A stretch of 42,265 nucleotides of DNA from JBBDRW01 sp040905265. Its GTDB lineage: Bacteria; Bacteroidota; Rhodothermia; Balneolales; Balneolaceae. Positions 25,609 through 33,834 of this stretch are shown here, piece by piece. The notes beneath the pieces were generated by a model that had not been told where the DNA came from, did not search any database, and saw only the letters and a program-made list of their open reading frames with translations. The stretch lies in the NCBI GenBank assembly GCA_040905265.1, contig JBBDRW010000069.1, positions 1-42,265 on the forward strand. Reading direction: 5' to 3'. The translations under genes and the position numbers were made by a program. Position 1 is the first letter of the stretch. The number at the start of each line of letters is the position of its first letter.

Positions 25609-25890
25609 TCAGGAGTTTATAATTTTGGCTCCGGATCTGCTATCAGTATGAATGCTGAACACATTTACCAGAAACAGAAAAGCTACAGCTCCTACCGCTG
25701 CGAACAGTAACGCTCCATACAATTGAAGGAGAATAGCTGAAACTCCGATTACCACGGTTCCTACAACTCCGAAAAACAGGTTGCCAACCATCTTCATGCC
25801 TCTCTTGCCTAAAAAGAGATCCAAAATAAAACCGACCAGCAGGCCGATGGAGATCAGCCAGTAAATTGTTACGCCATTTAATACTTCCAT
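25609..25890 (-). CDS. GlsB/YeaQ/YmgE-family small membrane protein
   Basis: The 93-residue protein has about three membrane segments. Glycine-rich helices (WLISIGLLVGFILDLFLG, MVGNLFFGVVGTVVIGVSA) and a basic turn KRGMKMVGN match the transglycosylase-associated family found in stress responses. The tail SIHTDSRSGAKIINS is soluble. It lies 19 bases upstream of gdhA on the same strand. No enzymatic role is established for the family. Confidence 0.75.
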   Translation of the reverse strand: MEVLNGVTIYWLISIGLLVGFILDLFLGKRGMKMVGNLFFGVVGTVVIGVSAILLQLYGALLFAAVGAVAFLFLVNVFSIHTDSRSGAKIINS

Positions 25891-26018
25891 CTGATTCAGT
25901 CTGTCAATGTTATATGTTCTGTTTCGAAGGGCATTGTAAAGCCCTTTTCCTGATAATAAGGTAACAAAAAATAGAGATCTTTAAACCGCCATTCATATGG
26001 ATTCCGTTAGAATAAACG

Positions 26019-26129
26019 GCCAGGAGTCTGTCGGACTTACGGGATCGTAGCGAGACGAGTGCAACATCGAAAAAGGGACTGATTTGGAGCCGCCGCAACA
26101 GAATCGACGGAAGACCGACAGACTCCCGG
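26019..26129. repeat. F-family inverted-repeat element, copy with 34-bp insert
   Basis: The left arm CAGGAGTCTGTCGGACTTAC, then GGGA, and the right arm GACCGACAGACTCCCGG are inverted. Against the reverse complement of the element at 39832-39910 the left arm is identical over 25 bases. The next 43 bases match at 34 positions without gaps, provided 34 bases here (26045-26078, flanked by GGGA on both sides) are skipped. It stands in the 364-bp gap between the GlsB-like and histidine kinase genes, which holds nothing else recognisable. Confidence 0.8.
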
Positions 26130-26254
26130 ATAGATAGAATAGCTGACAAGGAAAATAATTTACTTAATAGCCTGATTATAGTTATAATACACTGTTTTAG
26201 CATCCTCGCAATTCACCACGTATCAACGGAATCAGCGTCAGGGATACCTCTTGA

Positions 26255-27457
26255 ATGAGCAATAAATCGAAACATAACCGGGATATTCAAAGGTCCCTTA
26301 CCGATCTCTCCGGTTCAGCCGGACAGGATGGTTCTACCGATTTTGAGCAATATCTGCTTCAAAACCTGATGAATCATCATCCGGACAGTATCTACTTTAA
26401 AGATCTTGAGAGCAAATTTACCCGCATCAACCATGCTTGTGCAATAAAATTCGGCCTCACCAAACATTCCGAAGCGATCGGAAAAACCGATTTTGATTTC
26501 TTTAACCGGGAGCATGCTGAAAATGCATATAACGATGAACAACAGATCATAGAAAGCGGCAAACCACTTATCGCCAAAGAGGAGAAAGAGCTCTATCCAG
26601 GCAAAAAGGAGAGAGTAAAATGGGTAACTACCTCAAAACTACCGTTGTATAATCAGAATGGGGAGATCATTGGCACCTTCGGTATTTCCAGGGATATTAC
26701 CCGGCAGAAACTGGCTGAAGAAGAGCTTCGTAACTTAAATCAGGAGCTGAGTGAAATCAACCGGTACAAGGACAAACTCTTCTCGGTCATTGCACACGAT
26801 CTGAGAAACCCGGTTGCTGGAATGCTCGGGCTTCTCAACCTGGTCCACCAGGATTTCCATGAAATCCCGGAGGAAGACCTGGCCGAGTATATTCACGCTC
26901 TCCGGCAAAACGCACAAAATACCCATAAACTGCTGGAAGATCTTCTGGCGTGGGCAGGGCAACACTCCGGAAAGTACCATTTTTCACCGGAGAAGCTCAA
27001 TCTCTATCAAATTACGGATGAGGTCTTTACAAATCTCTCCCCAACCGCCACCGAGAAGGAGACTCCACTTGAAAACCTGATCCCCGGTGACATGGAAGTG
27101 GAAGCGGACCCAAATATGTTAAAAACAATCATCCGAAATCTTGCCAACAACGCAATCAAGTTTTCAAAAGCAGGGGACAAAATAACCGTAGCCGCAGAGA
27201 GAGAAGACGAGTCAGTCCGATTTATGGTAATTGACAGGGGGGTGGGTATGAGTGAGGAAGCTCAGCAGAAAGTGCTCAACAAAACGGTAACTCACACCAC
27301 TAAAGGAACACGGGGTGAAAGCGGCTCCGGCCTGGGCCTCGATCTCTGTCAAAACTTTATTGAGAAACATAATGGGGAACTTCAGATTGAGAGTGAACAG
27401 GAGCGAGGAAGCAAGTTCATAGTAGTACTCCCGACCCGGCAGAACCGGCAGGAATAA
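26255..27457 (+). CDS. Cytoplasmic PAS-domain sensor histidine kinase
   Basis: There is no signal or membrane segment. A PAS domain occupies about 30-155 (LMNHHPDSIYFKDLESKFTR, VTTSKLPLYNQNGEIIGTFG, ISRDIT), followed by a coiled linker (EEELRNLNQELSEINRYKD). The dimerisation/phosphoacceptor helix carries His181 in FSVIAHDLRNP. The ATPase domain shows NLANNAIKFSK (N box), VIDRGVGMS (G1) and GSGLGLDLCQNF (G2). No response regulator gene is adjacent, so it is an orphan kinase by position. The ligand is unknown. A TATAAT-like sequence lies in the upstream gap, but no TAnnTTTG box. Confidence 0.92.
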   Translation: MSNKSKHNRDIQRSLTDLSGSAGQDGSTDFEQYLLQNLMNHHPDSIYFKDLESKFTRINHACAIKFGLTKHSEAIGKTDFDFFNREHAENAYNDEQQIIESGKPLIAKEEKELYPGKKERVKWVTTSKLPLYNQNGEIIGTFGISRDITRQKLAEEELRNLNQELSEINRYKDKLFSVIAHDLRNPVAGMLGLLNLVHQDFHEIPEEDLAEYIHALRQNAQNTHKLLEDLLAWAGQHSGKYHFSPEKLNLYQITDEVFTNLSPTATEKETPLENLIPGDMEVEADPNMLKTIIRNLANNAIKFSKAGDKITVAAEREDESVRFMVIDRGVGMSEEAQQKVLNKTVTHTTKGTRGESGSGLGLDLCQNFIEKHNGELQIESEQERGSKFIVVLPTRQNRQE

Positions 27458-27533
27458 ATTCCCTTCAATACAACTTTTTCTACTCTTTCCCCGTCATATC
27501 CATGAAGCCGGCAAAATGTCGGCGTCACGAGGG

Positions 27534-27599
27534 CAATTCCATGCCCTCAACAATTAATAACGTTCCGTCCGGCAGGTTATCAGGGAAACCAACCTGCGG
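27534..27599 (+). promoter_or_regulatory. Hairpins ahead of the ECF sigma gene
   Basis: GAGGGCA-ATTCCA-TGCCCTC (near 27530-27549) could end the kinase transcript. A second hairpin, CCG(G)CAGGTT ... AACCTGCGG (27569-27599), lies just before the sigma gene and contains GGGAAAC, which resembles an ECF -35 element. Autoregulation is possible but not shown. Confidence 0.35.
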
Positions 27600-27616
27600 A
27601 TGATCAGAATTGTGAA

Positions 27617-28192
27617 ATGGATGACGCTCAATTGATTCGTCAATTTCGAAACGGGGACCCGGAGTCGTTCAACCGGTTGGCCAACCGCTGGAAAGACCGT
27701 ATTCACCGTTTTGCTTACCGCTATTTCGCAGACCGGGATGAAGCTGCAGAGATCACTCAGAAAACCCTGATCAATGCCTACCAGAAAATCGATCTGTTGC
27801 GTGATGAAGGCAGGTTCTCCCCCTGGATTTATCGAATTGCTACGAACCTCTGCATCGATGAAACCCGGAAAAACGGACGAAAAAAAACCACCCCGATAGA
27901 TTCCCTGGCTGATTCGGAAGAGGCAGCGGAACATGGTACACCAGCTACCAGGCTGGAACAGCGTGAACTGGGAGAGCTTTTGCAGAAGGCGCTCTTGTTG
28001 ATCCCGGAGGAACAGCGGGCCGTTATTATTCTCAAAGAGTATGAGGGGTTGAAATTCAGGGAGATTGCTGACGCATTGGACCAGCCTCTCAATACTGTCA
28101 AGTCCCGTATGTACTATGGATTGCAGGCGCTGCGAAAGGTTTTTCAACATTGGAATATTGAAATGGAGGCACTCTATGATAACGAAAAATGA
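27617..28192 (+). CDS. ECF RNA polymerase sigma factor
   Basis: The 191-residue protein has sigma region 2 at about 10-75 (LANRWKDRIHRFAYRYFADRDEAAEITQKTLINAY, SPWIYRIATNLCIDETRK) and region 4 at about 115-175 (LLLIPEEQRAVIILKEYEGLKFREIADAL, TVKSRMYYGLQALRK). There is no region 3, as expected for ECF type. It overlaps the next gene by 17 bases, implying translational coupling with the membrane anti-sigma-like protein. Promoter specificity cannot be read. (Quoted segments are family blocks in order.). Confidence 0.93.
   Translation: MDDAQLIRQFRNGDPESFNRLANRWKDRIHRFAYRYFADRDEAAEITQKTLINAYQKIDLLRDEGRFSPWIYRIATNLCIDETRKNGRKKTTPIDSLADSEEAAEHGTPATRLEQRELGELLQKALLLIPEEQRAVIILKEYEGLKFREIADALDQPLNTVKSRMYYGLQALRKVFQHWNIEMEALYDNEK
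28165..28178 (+). promoter_or_regulatory. SD GGAGG deciding the anti-sigma-like start
   Basis: GGAGG (28165-28169) lies six bases before the ATG at 28176, inside the 3' end of the sigma gene. This start is preferred to the upstream in-frame ATG at 28065, which would add residues without family character. Confidence 0.75.
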
Positions 28193-28853
28193 AGCCCGTT
28201 TACTGATTCTTGACCTTCTCTACGAAGAGATCGATAAAAAGAGCAAATCCGAACTTGAAGAAGCACTGAACCACTATCCGGAACTCCGACAGGAGCTCCG
28301 GGAACTGCAGGAGACGAAGCTGCTGCTAGGCAATATGCCGGCAGAGCAGCCTGAACAAAATATTCTGGTTATTCATCCCGACAGAGGAGGGCTTCAGCAG
28401 TGGCTGAACGATCTGAAAAAGGTATTGCTGCCGCAGTCGACATTGGCACGCACTACCCTGGGATTAGCAGCCGTTTTGATTCTCGCACTCATGGTTACTG
28501 CTGTTGCCTCACTCCATTTTCAGATGAGCGATGCCAGGTGGAGCGTTACCATCGGCTCGGAACCCCCTGCCAGCCAGGAGGGAGTTGACGAGGAGAGAGT
28601 TCTTGAGCTTCTCGAACTGGTTTTCCGTGAGAATATCGAGGTGACTGCCTCGCTCATCGGGGAATCACGTGCACTACAGGATGAAAAGTTACAGGAGACG
28701 GCCGGTTCGATCTATCGCTATTTCGAAAACCGCCGGCAGGAGGATTTGATCCTGATCGAAGAGGCGCTCACCCAACTGGAAGAAGAAAACACTTTCCGGC
28801 ATCTGATAACCAATGAAGCGTTAAGTGACCTCTACTTTACGTTGCAACAATAA
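28176..28853 (+). CDS. Membrane protein, probable anti-sigma factor
   Basis: From the ATG at 28176 it has 225 residues. A soluble helical N-terminus (MITKNEARLLILDLLYEEID, ALNHYPELRQELRELQETK) resembles anti-sigma domains, but no HxxxCxxC zinc motif is present. One membrane helix follows at about 88-115 (TTLGLAAVLILALMVTAVAS), then an extracytoplasmic part of about 110 residues made of acidic helices. The 17-base overlap with the ECF gene and the single-span topology support an anti-sigma role; this is inference from context. The third gene follows after 28 bases. Confidence 0.7.
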   Translation: MITKNEARLLILDLLYEEIDKKSKSELEEALNHYPELRQELRELQETKLLLGNMPAEQPEQNILVIHPDRGGLQQWLNDLKKVLLPQSTLARTTLGLAAVLILALMVTAVASLHFQMSDARWSVTIGSEPPASQEGVDEERVLELLELVFRENIEVTASLIGESRALQDEKLQETAGSIYRYFENRRQEDLILIEEALTQLEEENTFRHLITNEALSDLYFTLQQ

Positions 28854-28881
28854 CCCTGATTATCCTATGGAGGGAACACCC

Positions 28882-30231
28882 ATGAAATCTTTCCTGACCC
28901 TGACAATTCCAGTACTTTTGATCGCCCTGGCTCCCTATTGCCTGACCGCCCAAAACAACCCTCTCGACCAGGAGCGAATGCAGCGGGATCTCCGGATTAT
29001 GGAACGTACCCTGGATGAACTTTTCACACTTCAGGGAGCCGCAGCAAATCCACTCATTAATTCCGGGAACACCTTCAGGATCGGTGGCTCCGCGAAAGGA
29101 ACGTATCTCTCCGGGTTTGGTGTGATCATCTCTATACCAGACAGAACTCGCTTTATAGTCCGTTTCACCACAAATCAATCGATGAGTGAAGAAATCCGCT
29201 ACTACTTTGAAGGAGGTGAGGAGGTTGCCGAATCGTCCATCCGGGAGAGAATGAGAGACTTTTTGACCCACTACGCCCCTGCCATCGGCCAGTTACACCC
29301 GGATGAGAAAGTTATGGTTCTGTATGGTGCAGATCCCGGACAATGGGGCAACCTGTTACCCGGGCTGAACGTCTTCAGAGAGCTTCGCATAAATTCATCC
29401 AGTAAGGCGAAGCAGACAGAGGATCTCTCCGTAATTGCAATGTCCGTCAGCAGACAGGAGATGGATGCACTCCGAAGCGGTCAGATCTCAGAGGCTGAAT
29501 ACCTGGAACAAATCCGTACGTCCGTTACTCCCAGAGAGGAAGAGAACCGGAAACCCGACCTTGATATTTTTGCCGGAATCCTGGAGACCGGATTGAATGA
29601 AGCTGTCACTGTAAACGGGGAGACCCGTGAATCAGAAAGAGGAAACCGTGCCAGGTTCACCATCATTCGAAAACCGGCATATCTTCATCTGGACACGTTT
29701 GGCGTGATCTATCAACTGGAACTGAACCCGTCACCCTTTCAGCTTGACGGAGTTGGATACCAATTGAATCAGGCACTTCGGGGGACCCTGGGAAACCTGT
29801 CCAATCTGCACCCGGACAGCCTGATGCCGGACTCTGTAAACTGGAGCAGGATCATGAGTGATGAAGAGCGGCAGGAGTACCGTCGCAACATGGAAGAGTT
29901 TGCAAAAAGACAACAGGAGGTATCGGAACGACTGGAGGAGGAGCGGTCAAATGCCCGCCTTGAGATGGAGGAGTCCCTGGGCAGATCCATCGAACTCTAT
30001 CTCGATACAATTGAAGAGCTGATCCTGGACTACGGACACACACTGCAGTCGCTGGACACGGAGGACTCTCTGCTGATCTCCGTTTCACTAAATATTCCTG
30101 GCAGGATTCAGGATGAGTCGCTTCCCCGCCGTGCAGACCTGAGAATCCCGATGAGTGACCTGGAGCTGTTCAAACGAGGAGAGATCAGCCGGGAAGAAGC
30201 CAGAGGCCGGATCACACTGTTAACATGGTAA
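28882..30231 (+). CDS. Exported protein of unknown function, third gene of the sigma operon
   Basis: The ATG at 28882, preceded by GGAGGGA, gives the signal MKSFLTLTIPVLLIALAPYC, then LTAQ, and a mature protein of about 425 residues. The sequence appears internally duplicated. A helix plus strand plus YLEQI-type tail (ELFTLQ, GTYLSGFGVIISIP, VSRQEMDALRSGQISEAEYL) recurs near the C-terminus as EELILDYGHTLQ, DSLLISVSLNIPGR and MSDLELFKRGEISREEA. A middle copy of the helix-strand part (FAGILETGLNEAV, YLHLDTFGVIYQLEL) is also visible. The helix at about 330-370 is charged and coiled-coil-like. I do not recognise the family. Position suggests it is the sensor partner or an effector of the ECF system. 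Confidence 0.7.
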   Translation: MKSFLTLTIPVLLIALAPYCLTAQNNPLDQERMQRDLRIMERTLDELFTLQGAAANPLINSGNTFRIGGSAKGTYLSGFGVIISIPDRTRFIVRFTTNQSMSEEIRYYFEGGEEVAESSIRERMRDFLTHYAPAIGQLHPDEKVMVLYGADPGQWGNLLPGLNVFRELRINSSSKAKQTEDLSVIAMSVSRQEMDALRSGQISEAEYLEQIRTSVTPREEENRKPDLDIFAGILETGLNEAVTVNGETRESERGNRARFTIIRKPAYLHLDTFGVIYQLELNPSPFQLDGVGYQLNQALRGTLGNLSNLHPDSLMPDSVNWSRIMSDEERQEYRRNMEEFAKRQQEVSERLEEERSNARLEMEESLGRSIELYLDTIEELILDYGHTLQSLDTEDSLLISVSLNIPGRIQDESLPRRADLRIPMSDLELFKRGEISREEARGRITLLTW

Positions 30232-30234
30232 CCT

Positions 30235-30264
30235 GTGTCGTATCAGCCATACTCTTGCGGGATT
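30235..30264. repeat. Short dispersed repeat, T family copy D (partial)
   Basis: GTGTCGTATCAGCCATACTC, then TTGCGGGATTG, matches the first half of copy C at 14389. It begins three bases after the stop codon of the exported-protein gene, in the convergent gap to the methyltransferase gene. Confidence 0.5.
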
Positions 30265-30286
30265 GCGTCTGCTCTCCAGAGGTATC

Positions 30287-30847
30287 TCAATCCTGTTTTT
30301 TTACGACATCATAAATCAGGTATGGAGGAAAATTCAGTACCTCGAAATCCGTCTCCAGATTCCCAAATACTTCCAGTACTGCCTGCTTCAGGTGGCCGCT
30401 GGTCTGATAAGCCAGAAACGTCCCCCCCTTCTTCAGGATCCGTTTGGTAGCTCTCAGCACATCCCGCTTCCGCTTGTCATCCAGAAACGAAAATGGAATT
30501 CCGGATAGAACATAATCTACCTGTCCGATCATCTCTTCCGGAAGGATCTCCAGGACATCTCCCGCCAATATATTGTGGACTTCTACTCTTTCATCCAGTA
30601 TCGAGCGACGTAACTGATCGACAAAATCGCTGTTGGACTCAATCAGAATAAGCCTGGAACCTTGTGTCATCTGCTCGAGAATATATTTCGAAAAAACACC
30701 ATCTCCGGGACCGTACTCAACGAGAAGAAGATCCTTTGAAAAGTCAATGCGGGAACAGACGTTTTTCACTGCACGAAGTGAGGTCGGGGTAATGGACGCC
30801 ACATCTCTGTCCTTGATAAATTTTTTAATATAAGAGAGAGTACTCAT
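30287..30847 (-). CDS. PmtA-like SAM-dependent methyltransferase
   Basis: The 186-residue class I methyltransferase has motif I VEYGPGDGVFSKYIL, the acidic ribose-binding end of strand 2 (LILIESN), and a post-motif SGIPFSFL in the place where KsgA-like enzymes have NLPY. The combination is typical of the PmtA/phospholipid N-methyltransferase-like group related to rRNA adenine methylases. The substrate may be phosphatidylethanolamine but is not proven. It starts eight bases after the uvrB stop, so it is almost certainly co-transcribed with uvrB. Confidence 0.72.
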   Translation of the reverse strand: MSTLSYIKKFIKDRDVASITPTSLRAVKNVCSRIDFSKDLLLVEYGPGDGVFSKYILEQMTQGSRLILIESNSDFVDQLRRSILDERVEVHNILAGDVLEILPEEMIGQVDYVLSGIPFSFLDDKRKRDVLRATKRILKKGGTFLAYQTSGHLKQAVLEVFGNLETDFEVLNFPPYLIYDVVKKQD

Positions 30848-30855
30848 CGGTTTGA

Positions 30856-32901
30856 TTAAAGTTCATTTTCAAGCTTGTCAATCTGGTCCCGAATTCGGGC
30901 AGCTTCTTCAAACTCCATGTTCCTGGCGGACTGAAGCATCGATTCCCGCAAATAGGAAAGAAATGTCTCTTTGTTGTCAAAAGTGACCTCTTTCATGGCA
31001 CTGTTCGCCCGGTAGGCGATCCCTTCATCGTCAACCCTGATTACCTCCGGTGAATCCGATTCAGCCGTTTCTCCCGCAAGATCCAGGCCTTTGGTTGAAA
31101 TCAGTGACGGGTCGACAAGCGGTTTAAGCTCCTTCTCAACACTTTTTGGAGTAATTCCGTTTTTCCTGTTGTACTCCATTTGAATTTTCCGGCGGCGTTC
31201 AGTCTCACCAACGACCTTTTGAATGCTTTTTGTCATCTTGTCCGCATAGAGAATCGCTTTCCCCTCCAGGTTACGCGCTGCCCTGCCCACAATCTGGAAC
31301 AGCGATGTTTCCGATCGTAAAAAACCCTCCTTGTCTGCATCCATAATGGCGACCAGGCTGAGTTCCGGAATATCGATTCCTTCCCGCAGCAGGTTGATCC
31401 CGACCAGTACATCAAAATCCCCTCTCCGGAATTTGAAGAGGACCTCAATCCGTTGAAGTGCATCCAGTTCACTATGCATGTAAGCCGCACGAATTCCCAG
31501 GTTTTTCAAATATTCACTCAACTCCTCACTCAACCGCTTTGTGAGGGTGATACAGAGTACCCGCTCCTTTTTCTCCACCCGTTTCCGGATTTCATCAATC
31601 AGGTCATCTACCTGGTTGCCGAGCGGACGGACCTCTATCTCCGGTTCCATCAAGCCGGTCGGCCGGATGATCTGCTCAACGTAGACACCCTCTGATTTTT
31701 CCAGTTCATAGTCTCCCGGTGTAGCACTGACGAAAATGGCCTGGCCAGCCATCGACTCCCACTCTTCAAACGTCAGCGGCCGATTGTCCAGTGCAGACGG
31801 CAGACGAAATCCGTGCTCCACCAGCTCCGTCTTTCTGGAACGGTCGCCCCCGTACATAGCACTGATCTGTGGTACGGTTTGGTGGCTCTCATCCACAATC
31901 ATCAGATAGTCATCCGGGAAATAGTCCAGCAGGCAATACGGCCTTTCGCCCGGCTTCCGGTTACCCAAATATCGTGAATAGTTTTCAATTCCTGAACAGT
32001 AGCCGACTTCCTGCATCATCTCCAGGTCAAACAGAGTTCTCTGCTCAAGCCGTTTTGCCTCCAGATATTTCTCTTCACTCTGGAGGGTTTCTACTCTCCA
32101 GTGCATCTCTTCCCGAATCTGGCTGACAGCCTCTTCCAGCCTCCCTTTCGTCGTGACATAATGGGAAGCGGGATAGATCCTGAATTCATCAACTGCTCCG
32201 GTCACTTTTCCAGTCTCCGCTTCAAAAATTTCGATCTTCTCAATTTCGTCTCCCCAGAAGGAGATCCGAAGTCCTTCTTCTGAGTAGGCAGGATAGACAT
32301 CTACCACATCTCCTCTGACCCGGAAGGTTCCTCTCCGAAATTCAAAATCATCCCGGACATAGTGAAGATCTACCAGGTCATAGAGCAGTTTGTTTCTGGG
32401 AATCTCCGTTCCCGTCTCCAGATTGATAATCAGTTTTTCATATTCGGATGGAGAGCCGATACCATAAATACAGCTGACGGAGGAGACGATAATTACATCG
32501 CGGCGTCCCGACAAAAGCGAGCTTGTAGCGCGCAGCCTCAACCTCTGAATTTCATCATTGATAGAGAGATCCTTCTCAATGTACTTGTCCTGAGCAGATA
32601 GATAGGCTTCCGGCTGATAGTAATCGTAGTAGGAGATAAAAAATTCGACCCGGTTTTCAGGAAAGAAGTCACTAAACTCACGGTAGAGCTGTGCCGCAAG
32701 TGTCTTGTTGTGACTCATTACCAGTGTCGGTTTTTGAACATTTTCAAGAACACCTGCAATAGTCCGGGTTTTCCCCGAACCGGTAATCCCGAGCAGTGTC
32801 TGGTAACGGTCTCCCTGCTGTACGCCTTCTGTAAGTTCCCGGATCGCGTTGGGCTGATCACCGGCCGGCGCCCATGGAGAGTGAAGTTTCAATTCAGACA
32901 T
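30856..32901 (-). CDS. uvrB: Excinuclease ABC subunit B
   Basis: This helicase-like damage-verification subunit has 681 residues. Motifs in order: Walker A GITGSGKTRT, the beta-hairpin region FFISYYDYYQPEAY, SSVSCIYGIG, DESHQTVPQ, the C-terminal helicase blocks VLVGINLLREGID and QIVGRAARN, and a C-terminal UVR domain (SARNMEFEEAARIRDQID) that contacts UvrC/UvrA. The ATG at 32901 gives MSELKLHSPW. No SOS box is recognisable upstream. It is followed by the PmtA-like gene. Confidence 0.97.
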   Translation of the reverse strand: MSELKLHSPWAPAGDQPNAIRELTEGVQQGDRYQTLLGITGSGKTRTIAGVLENVQKPTLVMSHNKTLAAQLYREFSDFFPENRVEFFISYYDYYQPEAYLSAQDKYIEKDLSINDEIQRLRLRATSSLLSGRRDVIIVSSVSCIYGIGSPSEYEKLIINLETGTEIPRNKLLYDLVDLHYVRDDFEFRRGTFRVRGDVVDVYPAYSEEGLRISFWGDEIEKIEIFEAETGKVTGAVDEFRIYPASHYVTTKGRLEEAVSQIREEMHWRVETLQSEEKYLEAKRLEQRTLFDLEMMQEVGYCSGIENYSRYLGNRKPGERPYCLLDYFPDDYLMIVDESHQTVPQISAMYGGDRSRKTELVEHGFRLPSALDNRPLTFEEWESMAGQAIFVSATPGDYELEKSEGVYVEQIIRPTGLMEPEIEVRPLGNQVDDLIDEIRKRVEKKERVLCITLTKRLSEELSEYLKNLGIRAAYMHSELDALQRIEVLFKFRRGDFDVLVGINLLREGIDIPELSLVAIMDADKEGFLRSETSLFQIVGRAARNLEGKAILYADKMTKSIQKVVGETERRRKIQMEYNRKNGITPKSVEKELKPLVDPSLISTKGLDLAGETAESDSPEVIRVDDEGIAYRANSAMKEVTFDNKETFLSYLRESMLQSARNMEFEEAARIRDQIDKLENEL

Positions 32902-33080
32902 AAGCTATAAAATACACACCTTTGCCAGAATATCGTAAACGATTCTCGCCTGAACTTTCTGTCAGGAAGTTGAAAACAAAACAGCATGGAATTACAGTTT
33001 GTGAAACAGACAACGTTTCGGGTAAATGCCGGATTGGGCAGATTCTTGATGGAAAAGCCAGCAGTTAGAAACGCCCCGAT

Positions 33081-33647
33081 TCAGAAAAGAGACGTCTGGT
33101 CACTGGTTCTCTGGCTTTTCCCCGAAAGCGGGTCACCGTCACCAAAGGTTACTCCTGTCAACATCTCGAGCGAGAAACGGCGTTCATAGATTCGCCGGCA
33201 AATTCCCTGCAGAGCCTTTTCACCCCTTGGGGTAATCATCAAAAAACCGGAGTCATCTTCCATAATAAACCCGAACTGTTTCAGGTCATTGACAATCAGA
33301 TAGGCGAGCTTGGGTATGACCCCGCAATTTTTTTCTATGAACTCCCGGTGCGGCGGCTCCTCTTCCGATGCAAGTATGAGGCCGAGCACGTTCAGTTCCG
33401 TCTCCGTAAGGGGGTAACCCTCCGAACCCCTGGTAAGCAGCTGATCCCAGGATTTCTGACTATAGTAGAGGCCGAACCACCACTTCGCCTCTTTCAGGAG
33501 GTTTCGGGTCACCGAACAGGCAAGATACTTGCCGGCAGCAGCTTTCCGCGGCTCTCCCCGGGCACGGTACATGCTGACCATCGTTGCCAGATCCAGCTCA
33601 TGGATATTCGGAGGGTATCTGAAAATAAAGTCGGATCGTTTCTCCAT
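33081..33647 (-). CDS. Unknown conserved-looking protein, winged-helix-like, ending in a possible clamp-binding motif
   Basis: A 188-residue soluble protein. The N-terminal half is helical and aromatic-rich (FIFRYPPNIHELDLATMVSMY, AKWWFGLYYS). Residues about 98-160 read like a winged helix (LTETELNVLGLILASEE, KLAYLIVNDLKQFGFIM, FLMITPRGEKALQ). The last five residues are QTSLF, close to the beta-clamp-binding consensus QLSLF, after a flexible GKSQRTSD tail. I cannot name the family. It lies on the same strand between topA and uvrB with gaps of about 180 bases on either side. A role in DNA transactions is inference only. (The first quoted segment begins at about residue 8.). Confidence 0.65.
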   Translation of the reverse strand: MEKRSDFIFRYPPNIHELDLATMVSMYRARGEPRKAAAGKYLACSVTRNLLKEAKWWFGLYYSQKSWDQLLTRGSEGYPLTETELNVLGLILASEEEPPHREFIEKNCGVIPKLAYLIVNDLKQFGFIMEDDSGFLMITPRGEKALQGICRRIYERRFSLEMLTGVTFGDGDPLSGKSQRTSDQTSLF

Positions 33648-33710
33648 AGTTATTTACAAATCGATCGCCAACCGAGATGCTTTGACCTGCCGGTACTCCA
33701 TTCTTTTCAT

Positions 33711-33725
33711 CCCGGGAGTCTGTCG
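33711..33725. repeat. F-family repeat fragment
   Basis: CCCGGGAGTCTGTCG repeats the start of the F-family arm. It sits in the 187-bp gap between topA and the unknown gene, which otherwise shows no gene. Confidence 0.45.
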
Positions 33726-33834
33726 CCTGTCCGAAACCTTCAGAAGAGGGACAGAGCCTCAGCATACCGTAATCATTTATGGAGTATAACGCGGCGGAAC
33801 GGTTCTGTCAACTGCCCGGCCCCGGAGTACCACT

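Noticed and set aside
32996..33025. Similarity of TTTGTGAAACAGAC plus TTCGGGT here to the 3' end of the methyltransferase gene at 40739
   Set aside because: The match is only about 20 bases with gaps, and the surrounding frame (TRNVVCFTN) does not extend into methyltransferase sequence; chance or a tiny remnant cannot be separated.
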